Shown: piece after piece, positions 1 to 8,479 of the stretch | Numbering within the stretch: position 1 is the stretch's first letter | How the letters are laid out: the number at the start of each line of letters is the position of its first letter | Assembly (NCBI GenBank): GCA_963713505.1 | Contig: CAVQMC010000014.1 | Coordinates: 1-19,990, forward strand | Reading direction: 5' to 3' | DNA from: CAVQMC01 sp963713505 | Lineage (GTDB): Bacteria > Bacteroidota > Ignavibacteria > Ignavibacteriales > Ignavibacteriaceae | Length of the DNA stretch: 19,990 nt | The notes under the pieces: model-generated | Seen by the model: the letters and a program-made list of their open reading frames with translations, nothing else | Database searches by the model: none | What the model was told of the DNA's origin: nothing | Program-made: the position numbers and the translations under genes

Positions 1-987
1 AAAACCACCAGATTGCAGCTGATATGATCAGTAAAATTACAGCTATACTAACAAGGAAGACCCGGCTGCCAGTTAAACCCGAGAAATTAATTTTGTCGGA
101 GAATCTTTTCTCTGTATTATCACTACTCACAGGATCATTTATTGCTTTTTGAGCCGAACTTCGCAAAACCGGGCCTGTTTTTTTCTTTGCCCGTTTTAAT
201 TCTATAACGGCGTCGCCCATGGTCTGGTACCTGTCATCCGGGTACTTTTCAAGGCATCGCTGAATCAGGTTGATTACGATAGGGGAAAGATCGGGTACAA
301 ATTTATTTAAATCTTTAGGCTCTTCATTTAAAATAGAATACATTAAAGCAGCTTCATATTGTCCGTTAAACGGAAGTTCATTACTCAACATGCTAAATAA
401 AACAACACCGAATGAAAAAATATCCGAGCGGTTATCAATTTCCTTTCCCTGGATCTGTTCAGGAGACATGTAAGCAAGTGTTCCATAGTACTTAATGTTT
501 TCATAATTTTAACCGCCCCTATAATTTTTGCTAACCCGAAATCCATTACTTTAACTTGATTTTTTTTATTAATCATTATGTTTTCGGGTTTAATGTCTCG
601 GTGGATAATGCCTTTATCATGGGCTTCACATAATGCTTCACCTATTTGGATTGCATATTTAACAGCGTCTTCTACAACTAAATTTTTTTCATGAATTTTT
701 TCAGATAATGTAACACCTTCAATATATTCCATAACTATAAACTGCTGATCATTTTCTTCTTCAATTGCATAGATAGTACATATATTAGGATGGTTTAGTA
801 ATGCGGCAGTTTTTGCTTCCTGTATAAAACGCATCAGTTCATCCTTTGAAGATGCAGAGTGCGGAGGTAAAAATTTAAGAGCAACAAGTCTGTCAAGTTT
901 TTTATCTTTTGCCTTATAAACTATTCCCATTCCCCCTTCGCCTAGTTTTTCAATAATGTCGTAGTGCAAAATTGTTTTGCCAATCAT
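1..987 (-). pseudogene. K1: Ser/Thr protein kinase, frameshifted, cut by left edge
   Basis: Hanks-type kinase predicted to phosphorylate Ser/Thr. The start at 987 gives the family N-terminus (MIGKTILHYDIIEKLGEGGMG), the glycine-rich loop at residues 16-21, VALK Lys38, catalytic HRD at 129-131 and DFG at 149-151. The frame breaks just after DFGLAK: the initial frame runs into unrelated residues and stops at 385. In another frame the domain continues from about 500 to base 1 (YGTLAYMSPEQ, then DIFSFGVVLF, then PFNGQYEAALMYSILNEEP), followed by a hydrophobic helix (about VFLVSIAVILLIISAAIWWF) at the window edge. Adding one base to the T4 run at 507-510 joins the two frames. The receiver half lies outside the window. 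No clear Shine-Dalgarno precedes the start. This may be a true pseudogene or a sequencing error. The restored activation loop lacks the paired Thr seen in the other kinases. Confidence 0.85.
507..510 (-). other. frameshift site in K1 (homopolymer)
   Basis: The run is T4 on the plus strand, A4 in the coding strand. Reading it as A5 joins FGLAKIIGAVK to NYENIKYYGTLAYMSPEQ without a stop. The exact base is inferred; the frame change somewhere between about 495 and 520 is directly visible. Confidence 0.65.
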
Positions 988-1063
988 AACAACCCATTAA
1001 GTTTTTTTTAGATTCCGAGTATAATTATTTAAATATATTCAAATTTTAATTTTATTTTATTAA

Positions 1064-3040
1064 TTATTTATTAAAACCCCACTTATTATTTGACAAATCA
1101 CAATCCGGCAGTTGGTTTTCCGGATCGATAATAACAGAATCTATTTTACTTGTTGAAGAATATTTGAGTGTCCATTCTTTATCATTAAACCAAATTTCCA
1201 CAGGTAATTTTACTTCACCATTTTTCCCGTTTGATTCTTTTATCTCCATTATCACAGGCATAACCATTTTATCATTATTTTGAATTGTTATTAGTGAACC
1301 TTTTTCAGGATTATCATCGACATATTTAACTTGTGTAACAGCTTGATCAAGTTTCCAGTTATGTTCAAACCATTCATTCCAGAACCAGTTTAAATTCTCA
1401 CCTGTCCCATTATTCATACATCTAAAAAAGTCAAACGGCGCCGGATGTTTGTATGCCCAGTTTTTAATGTAGTTTTTAAACGCAAAATCAAAACGGTCTT
1501 TACCTACTACATAATTTCTTAACATCACCAAACCAAAAGCAGTTTTAAAATATTCTAAAGGATGAATAAGTTTTCTTGGAATATTATCAGCGTAAGTATC
1601 GATTACAGGTATTGAATCATTCACTGTATAAGGTACAATTTCACGTGCAGGATTTCCGCCATTCGGTGCATATTCTCCGTCTCTTTTCGGTTCGTATTCT
1701 CCATTATTAAATTCTCTATAAGATAATAAATCTATAAACGTATTAAATCCTTCGTCCATCCAGGCATGTTCTCTTTCATTTGATCCGACTATCATCGGGA
1801 ACCAATTATGTCCAATCTCATGATTGATTAACATCCATAATATTTTTCCCTTTGCTTTGTAGTGGCCAAATATAATTGCAGGATATTCCATTCCGCCAAC
1901 AGGACCGCCGACTGCAACTGCATTTGGATAAGGATATTCAAACCAATTTTTACTAAAAATTTCTATACTATTTTTAAGATATTCTGTTGCCCTGCTCCAT
2001 GCCGTATCGCCAGCACTTTCAACCGGATAAACCGATTGAGCAAGACAAGGTTTTCCGCTTGGTAAATTTACTTTTGCAGCATTCCAAATAAATGCTTTTG
2101 AAGAAGCCCATGATACATCGCGTGAATTATTAATTTTAAAGTGCCATGTAATTCTTCCATTAGCTGAAGGTCTTGTTTCACTTTTACCAATCTCCGATGA
2201 AGAAATAATTTGGACAGTTTTATCACTTTTCTTTGCTTTATTAATTCTTTCAATTTCCCTTTTTGTTAATGTTTCATTTGGATTAACTAATTCTCCTGAA
2301 GCAACAACAATCTGATCTGAAGGAACATTTATAGTAAAATCATAATTTCCATAATCGAGATAAAACTCCCCTGCTCCTAAAAACGGAAGAGTATTCCAGC
2401 CTTGAATATCATCATAAACAGCCATTCGCGGATACCATTGTGCAATATCATAAATAACACCATTTTTAGAATCCATCCAGCCGGATCTTCCTAAACCCAT
2501 TGGTGCGATTTCAAATGAATAATCTATATAAATTTTGATTGTACCGCCTTTAGGTTTTAATGGTGAATTCAATCTTATCTGCATCCTTGTATCATTAATT
2601 AAGTAATCTGCTGATACTTTTTTATCATTTAAGGAAATTGAAACACTTGTAATTTTAAATCCGCCGTTAAAAGAATCTTTATCATCAACTTTATGAGAAT
2701 AAATTATGTGAGAACGGGAATCATTACCAAATCTATTTTGATCCAAATACAACCACAAATAATTCAATTTATCAGGACTGTTATTTGTGTACGTAATTAT
2801 TTCATTACCGCTTATACTTTTATCATTATCATTTAATCTTACATCAATTTTATAATCAGCTTCATTTTTCCAATATTTAGGTCCGGGTGTTCCATCTGCA
2901 CTTCTAAATTCTGACCCGGTATATTTTAGAAAATTTGGGTTAAAAGTTTCTCTCGGGTCGTAATTAGAATTTTGCTGGGCAAATAATGGAATAACTAAAA
3001 CAACTAGAAATACCGGTAGGAGTTTTAAATTGCAGTACAT
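1064..3040 (-). CDS. M1-family (gluzincin) zinc metallopeptidase, exported
   Basis: Predicted zinc aminopeptidase-like enzyme of 658 residues. Residues 1-21 form a signal peptide (MYCNLKLLPVFLVVLVIPLFA, then QQ), so it should act outside the cytoplasm. The zinc site is HEIGH at 407-411 with the third ligand Glu430 in HAWMDEGF, which fits HEXXH-X18-E of family M1. The substrate-anchoring motif reads GGMEYP at 382-387 where classical members have GAMEN. The likely catalytic tyrosine is Tyr497 in YFKTAFGLVMLR. A beta-rich N-terminal domain (about 55-300) precedes the catalytic domain, as usual for M1. The start is supported by AAGGA five bases upstream (3046-3050). It sits between K1 (gap 76 bp) and the 95-residue protein (gap 175 bp). 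It is intact, unlike the kinases on either side. Substrate is unknown; aminopeptidase activity is an inference from the family. Confidence 0.93.
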   Translation of the reverse strand: MYCNLKLLPVFLVVLVIPLFAQQNSNYDPRETFNPNFLKYTGSEFRSADGTPGPKYWKNEADYKIDVRLNDNDKSISGNEIITYTNNSPDKLNYLWLYLDQNRFGNDSRSHIIYSHKVDDKDSFNGGFKITSVSISLNDKKVSADYLINDTRMQIRLNSPLKPKGGTIKIYIDYSFEIAPMGLGRSGWMDSKNGVIYDIAQWYPRMAVYDDIQGWNTLPFLGAGEFYLDYGNYDFTINVPSDQIVVASGELVNPNETLTKREIERINKAKKSDKTVQIISSSEIGKSETRPSANGRITWHFKINNSRDVSWASSKAFIWNAAKVNLPSGKPCLAQSVYPVESAGDTAWSRATEYLKNSIEIFSKNWFEYPYPNAVAVGGPVGGMEYPAIIFGHYKAKGKILWMLINHEIGHNWFPMIVGSNEREHAWMDEGFNTFIDLLSYREFNNGEYEPKRDGEYAPNGGNPAREIVPYTVNDSIPVIDTYADNIPRKLIHPLEYFKTAFGLVMLRNYVVGKDRFDFAFKNYIKNWAYKHPAPFDFFRCMNNGTGENLNWFWNEWFEHNWKLDQAVTQVKYVDDNPEKGSLITIQNNDKMVMPVIMEIKESNGKNGEVKLPVEIWFNDKEWTLKYSSTSKIDSVIIDPENQLPDCDLSNNKWGFNK

Positions 3041-3215
3041 GGTAGTCCTTATAAAAAAATATTTAGATATTTGAGAATGCTTAAAAAATAGACTATATAT
3101 TCCTAATAAAACATTTTTTATTATAATTTACAAAATTCACCAAAATGTAAAAATTAACTTACAATTAGAATTTTTAAAGAAAGTTTTTCAGTTCACTGTC
3201 TTCAAATAAAATAAT
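3041..3215 (-). promoter_or_regulatory. AT-rich spacer, possible promoter for the M1 peptidase
   Basis: This is the longest gap between the genes in the left half. It has a minus-strand TATAAT at 3120-3125 and an imperfect -35-like TTTACA at 3146-3151, which is also one arm of a TTTACA/TGTAAA inverted repeat (3127-3132 and 3146-3151). The spacing of 20 bases is too long for a standard promoter, so this is only a candidate. It suggests the peptidase may be transcribed separately from the upstream genes. Confidence 0.25.
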
Positions 3216-3503
3216 TTAATTTACTCTCACAATCATTTGAGGAACAGTTCCTCCCGGACCCGAAGAACTAATTATATCAAAAGTGTATGTCTGATCTTTT
3301 TTTCCTTTTATTTCATATTTATGATACTTGTTATCATCGGGAACTTTAAAGTTAACATGACTTTTATCGGGTTGAGTAACTTCTAAAGAGTAATTTTTAT
3401 CAACAGCCTTAAATCGTATATGTTTTCCATCAGACATATCAAGATTATTGACATTCTTACCATCATACCAAAAAGTATTTTCTTTAATATCTACAACTTT
3501 CAT
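3216..3503 (-). CDS. small unknown beta-rich protein (95 aa)
   Basis: I do not recognise this family. The 95-residue product has no signal peptide or membrane segment, is rich in Lys, Asp and alternating hydrophobics (for example IRFKAVDKNYSLEVTQ) and looks like an all-beta domain. It ends in a Gly/Pro turn and a hydrophobic strand (SSGPGGTVPQMIVRVN). It has the best Shine-Dalgarno seen in the window, AGGAGG at 3510-3515, six bases from the ATG and overlapping the TAG stop of K2. It is therefore positioned for coupled translation with K2, and being a partner, anchor or substrate of a kinase is possible but unproven. Reading frame, RBS and lack of disruption make it a real gene. Confidence 0.75.
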   Translation of the reverse strand: MKVVDIKENTFWYDGKNVNNLDMSDGKHIRFKAVDKNYSLEVTQPDKSHVNFKVPDDNKYHKYEIKGKKDQTYTFDIISSSGPGGTVPQMIVRVN

Positions 3504-3509
3504 TTAAAG

Positions 3510-3515
3510 CCTCCT
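3510..3515 (-). promoter_or_regulatory. strong Shine-Dalgarno overlapping the K2 stop
   Basis: Minus-strand AGGAGG lies six bases before the ATG at 3503, and its first bases are part of the TAG stop of K2 (3514-3516). It fixes the start of the small protein and suggests translation follows termination of K2. Confidence 0.75.
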
Positions 3516-6131
3516 ATTTTTGTTTATTAATTATTTTTTTTATACGATCATCTGATCTTAATTTTTTTAATTCAGGAATATGTTCCAATTCATCAATAGA
3601 GTAGCCGTTATCGATTGCTTTTTTAACCCATGCAACTGCTTTGTCTCTATTTCCTAACTGTTCATAAACTTCTCCGATAATAATCATTACATTCACATCT
3701 TTAGGATTTAATGCAATAACTTTATTTACAATTGTCTTTGCACTGTCTTTTAAATTAAGTTCTGTGCAGTAACTTGCAATATTAATTAATACCTGGGGAT
3801 CATTTGGATTAACTTTCAATTGATTTTCTGCAAGTGATTTTGCTTTTCTTAAAGCAAAAATAATTTTAGAAGAATCGGCAGAACTTTGTCTGTAAGCACC
3901 GGCGAGATAACCCCAAACGCTGTAATCTGTATTTTGTATTTTTAATGCTTTTTCATACATAGAAGCTGCATCGCTATAAAGTCCTTCATAATAATAAAGA
4001 GTTGCAAGATTGGAATAAGTGCTGTAATCCGGTTCAATTTCAAGTGAATGTTTAAACATCACTATAGCATCTGCTTTTTGATCTAAATAATAATACATAG
4101 CACCTAAATTTCGATACGCTGCAGCATTTAATGGAGTCAGTTTTACAACTTCTTCAAATTGGTCAGCTGCTTCTTTATATTTTCCGTGTAAAAAATAAAA
4201 TATCCCGAGATGTGCATAGCCCGCCCAATAGTCTGACCTCATTTTTATTACCTTTTTATAAATTGATTCGGCTTCGTCAAGTTTTCCTTGTTTATCATAA
4301 GATGATGCCTGTCCGAGATAAGCATCAATATTTGAAGGATCAATATCCTGAGCTTTTAAAAATTCTTTATTTGCATCTTCATATTTTCCCAAATCATTAT
4401 AAAGTTGACCGAGTGTTATATGTACCGGAGCAAGATTATTATTTAATTCAATTGCTTTTTTACAACTTTTTTGCGCCTTTTCTATCCATGAATTTTCTTT
4501 TGATTTGGAATAAAGTCTTAAATAAGCATCGCCAAGACCTGAATATGCTAGCGCAAAACTAGAATCTTCCTTAATTGCCTTCTCGAATAAAGCTACAGCA
4601 TTTTTCAATTTATCCGGATTTCCAAAATGAAGTAAGTAACCTTTTGCTTGTATATAATAATCATTTGCAACAGGATTATTGGTTTCTCCATCCATTAAAG
4701 AATTTTGAATTTCCGAGCTTAGATTTATATTCAGCATTTCTGCAGTTTTTGCTACAGCTATATCTTGAATAGCGGAAATACCTGATAACGGTTCATCTAT
4801 CACCCTGGAACTTATTTGTCTTTTTTTAGCCGGATCAACTAGATTAAGAATTAATTGATATTTATTATTTATTTTTTGAATTGAACCTGTAACAGCTAAA
4901 TTAATTCCGAAAGATTTTAATGCATCCTCCGCATTCTGAACCTTGACTTTTTTGCATTTCGCTTACAGGAACAATCCACAATTTATCTTTGTACTGTTCT
5001 AGTTGAGAAAGTTTACTAGTAATAATTTCGGATAAACCTTCTGCTAAAGTTTGACTGTCATTTCCGGAACCGATAGACTTAAAAGGTAATACAGCAATAT
5101 GTTTAGTTTCAGGAATGAGTGACGCTTCATTTACAGAAGTGAAAGAATTGTTTTTTCGAAAGATAAATATGATCAGAATTAGAGCTATTACTAGCAAGAA
5201 GTACAGAGCCGATTATTAATTTTGGATTAGTTAATTTGGATTTTAGATAATTTATCCGGTTTAGAGTTTTTATCAATAAAAGAAAACTGTTTGGAAATTG
5301 CTTTTAATGATACATTGGAAGTTTCTTTCAACAATTTTAGATCATTTAATAATTCTTCAGCCGATTTATATCTATTCTCTTTATTTTTTTCAAGAGCTTT
5401 AGAAATTATAGAATCCAGATGCTGAGGAATTTTTTCATTCAAACCTTTCAAGTCATAAGGATTTTCATTTAATATTGAATAAATAACTGCTTGATCATAA
5501 TCACCTTTAAATGGTAGTTCACCTGAGAAAAGTTCATAAAGTACTACTCCAAGAGACCAAATATCTGACTGGGCATCAACACCAATCCCTCTTGTTTGTT
5601 CGGGAGACATATATGCGATAGTTCCAAGTGTTGTACCGATTTTTGTCAAATTTTCAGTACCACTTAACTTTGCCAAACCAAAATCCATTATTTTTACTTT
5701 TCCGTCATCGGTAATCATTATATTGGATGATTTTATGTCCCTATGAATAATTCCTTTATTATGTGCAGCTTCAAGTCCTTCACAAATTTTTATTGCAATG
5801 TTGATTGCTTCTTCGGTTGAAATGCTTTTTGATTTTATTTTGTCTCTTTAATTCGTTCCTTCGATATATTCCATCACAATAAATAAATCTTCGCCGTTTT
5901 CTTCAATTGCATAAATGGTTGTTATATTTGGATGATTTAATGCAGCGGCAACCTGCGATTCATTTTTAAATCGTTTCTTTTCTTCTTCATTAACTGAAAT
6001 ATGATGAAGGTAGAAATTTTAAAGCTACAGTGCGGTTTAATTTTGTATCTTCGGCTTTATAAACTACACCCATTCCTCCTTCGACCGAGTTTCTCTAATA
6101 TTTTATAATGAAGGATTGTTTTGCCGATCAT
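3514..6131 (-). pseudogene. K2: Ser/Thr kinase - TM - TolB-like - TPR, multiple frameshifts
   Basis: Reconstructed as a membrane kinase of about 870 residues. ATG at 6131 gives MIGKTILHYKILEKLG; the glycine loop, HRDIKSSN, MDFGLAK and MSPEQ follow. Next come a membrane helix (about LVIALILIIFIF, near 5165-5200), a TolB-like domain (starts HIAVLPFKSIG, about 5105) and roughly nine TPR units from about 4690 to the stop. The frame is broken at about 6084, 6004, 5844-5855 (a compensating pair), 5225-5240, 5191-5204 and the T6 run at 4948-4953. The inferred net is five extra bases, which agrees with the total length (2618 = 871 codons + 5). Uninterrupted parts are 5227-5718, 4901-5197 and 3514-4803. 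Between the breaks all motifs are well kept. No Shine-Dalgarno precedes the start; the gap to K3 is 64 bp. The choice is recent decay or local sequence error. Confidence 0.82.
4948..4953 (-). other. frameshift site in K2 (homopolymer)
   Basis: The run is T6 on the plus strand, A6 in the coding strand, just after VPVSEMQ. With A5 the TolB-like domain continues as KVKVQNAEDALKSFGINLAV and joins the long TPR frame. As written it terminates at 4901. Confidence 0.7.
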
Positions 6132-6195
6132 AAAAAATTATTTTTAAGATTGTTTATTCTTTTATATATCCAAATATTTAATCTAATAAAGTATA

Positions 6196-8404
6196 CTAGC
6201 TTATTTTTAAGTTATTATGTTTTTCTTGAGCTATAGAAAGTAAATCTTGTATTCCTTTGTGTGGTTTTACATAATCAAGAAAAGCATCATTTTGCATAGA
6301 AGGATAACTTATATAACCCATTTCAATTGATTTACTTAAAGCTCTTAGGCATTCTTCTAACTTTTCAAATAAACCATAAAAACTGGCAATCTCATACCAA
6401 ATTTCACCATCAACAGGATTTTCCAATTCTCTCTTTAAATTATATTCCGTAGCTTTTTCCAAATTTCCTTTCATATATTCTACAAGTGATGATGCAAAAT
6501 AAAACTCACCAATTTCATCTTTTATTTTTAATGATTTTTCTAAGTATTCAAGTGCTAGTTTATTATTTCCTTTCCGGAATGCTACTTCACCTAAATAATT
6601 TAGTGTGAATGGGCTTTCAAGTGCCTAAGTTGAATGAATCGAGAACTTCATCATATTTTCCTAAAAACATATATACAATAATTGAAGATCTAAACCTCGG
6701 ATTATTAGGATCAATTGAAAGTGCAATTTCTATTTCTTTTTCAGCTTCTTTTAAAAAGCCAATGTATCTGTAATGATAACTAAGTGAAAAATGCAGCCAA
6801 GCATCGTTTGGATTAATCTTTAGTGCTTTAATTAATAAACTGTGTGCTTCTTCATGTTTTCCGACATCGGTATAAATCAATGCCAGATATGCAAGAGCAG
6901 GCAGAAGATCATTTTTTATTGATAAAGACTTTAACAAAGCTCTTTCCGCATTATCATGAGCCTGTTCCGTACCACTGCCAACTTGAGCCAAAGAATTATA
7001 ACGCATACCTAATTCAAAATATGCATTTGCATAAAGAGGGTCTAATGCTATGGATTTATTCAGCATTTCTATTGCCATTTTATCATTTTCAATTGTAGAA
7101 GGATAAGAAACTGCATGGAGATAATAATCATAAGCTAAAGGATTTTGCGGTACATCCGGCTTCATTCTATCCCGTTCTTCATCGGAAAACTGAATCTTCA
7201 ATCCGTCAACAACTTTTTTAGAAACAATATCCTGCAGTTCAAAAGCATTGTTATATTTAATTTGAATCGGTTCTCTCCAAATAATATTTTCCGTATCAAG
7301 TTCAATTAATTCGATATTAAGTCTAATATTTTCGCCCTCTTTTAAATAGTTACCTGCTAAAATAAAATTTACATTAAGTTCGGTGCCGGCTTCTTGTATA
7401 TCAACTAACTTGTCTTGATATTTACGAACAGTGCTGGATGGTCTTACCAATACACTTTTTGAATAAGCTAATGCACCGATTATTTGATCAGCAAGAGCAA
7501 AACCTAAAAAATTTGTCTGCGGATCATTCATAATATTTAGAAATGGGAGCACAGCTATTTTTTTAATTTGCAAAACATTATTATTCTGTGAACTTACATC
7601 CGATTTACCTATTGATTCAAGATCATTAATTATTTCCTGAGCATTCCTGTATCTTTTCTCACGATCTTTCTGCAGTGCTTTCTTGACAATTTTTTGAAGT
7701 ATATTACTACTTTCTATTTGCTCAATTTTTTTAGGTTCTTCATTTAAAATTGAGTAAATAATTGCCTGATCATATTCACCTTTAAAAGGCATTTCCCCGG
7801 TTAACATTTCATAAAGTACAACACCGAACGACCATATATCTGTTCTTTGATCTATATCCAATCCATTTGTCTGTTCTGGGGACATATATGCAATTGTACC
7901 AACTGTAGAACCTGCTTGAGTTAACTGTTTTGTATGTCCGATTTTTGCTAAACCAAAATCCATTATTTTAATTCTATCGTCCTTACTTATCATTATATTT
8001 TGAGATTTTAAATCTCTATGTATAATTCCCTTTTTATGAGCGGCATTTAAACCTTCGGCTATTTGTTTTGCAATATCAGCAACTTTCGTTAGAGGAATTG
8101 AGTTGGAACTTATTTTATCTTTTAATTCTTCTCCTTCAATATATTCCATTACTAAAAATGTTACGCCATCCGATTCTTCAATTGCATGGATTGTAGCAAT
8201 GTTTGGATGATTTAATGCAGCAGCAGCTTTCGCCTCAACTTTAAAACGTTCTTTTTCTTCGAATTTATTGGAAATATGATCGGGTAAAAATTTTATTGCA
8301 ACTTTTCTTTCAAGCTTATTATCTTCAGCAAGATAAACTACTCCCATTCCTCCTTCGCCGAGTTTCTCTAATATTTCGTAATGTAAAATTGTTTTCCCAG
8401 TCAT
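6196..8404 (-). CDS. K3: cytoplasmic Ser/Thr kinase - TolB-like - TPR, one frameshift
   Basis: Kinase domain at residues 1-265: glycine loop GEGGMG at 16-21, VAIK Lys38, HRDLKSQN with HRD 129-131, DFG 149-151, MSPEQ near 174-178. It is followed directly by a TolB-like domain (IAVLPFLN, about 283-375) and TPRs from about 422. Unlike K2 and the propeller kinases there is no hydrophobic helix between kinase and receiver, so the whole protein should be cytoplasmic. The first frame (6617-8404, 595 aa) ends in SFNLGT followed by stop, but one base later the TPR reading continues as ALESPFTLNYLGEVAF and runs to 6196. Total length 2209 is 736 codons plus one base, so a single extra base explains it. 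The start begins MTGKT where paralogues have MIGKT and has no Shine-Dalgarno. TPR and TolB-like domains usually bind proteins; the ligand is unknown. Confidence 0.85.
6624..6632 (-). other. frameshift site in K3
   Basis: Around CTTAGGCAC in the coding strand the frame moves by one base. Removing one base turns SFNLGT-stop into a continuous TPR reading. The run is short, so unlike the breaks in K1 and K5 this is not an obvious homopolymer slip. Confidence 0.65.
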
Positions 8405-8479
8405 TTTTTATTTAGTGTTATAACAAAATCAAAAAATATTTTTTATTTCATCATGTATTTGAACAAAATACTTCACAAT

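Noticed and set aside
270..473. Plus-strand open frame of 67 codons at the left end
   Set aside because: It is antisense to the second part of the K1 kinase domain, which shows clear motifs (MSPEQ, PFNG, SILNEEP) on the minus strand.
4131..4562. Plus-strand open frame of 143 codons
   Set aside because: It runs antisense to the well-supported TPR region of K2 and has low-complexity, Leu/Tyr-rich composition typical of a shadow frame.
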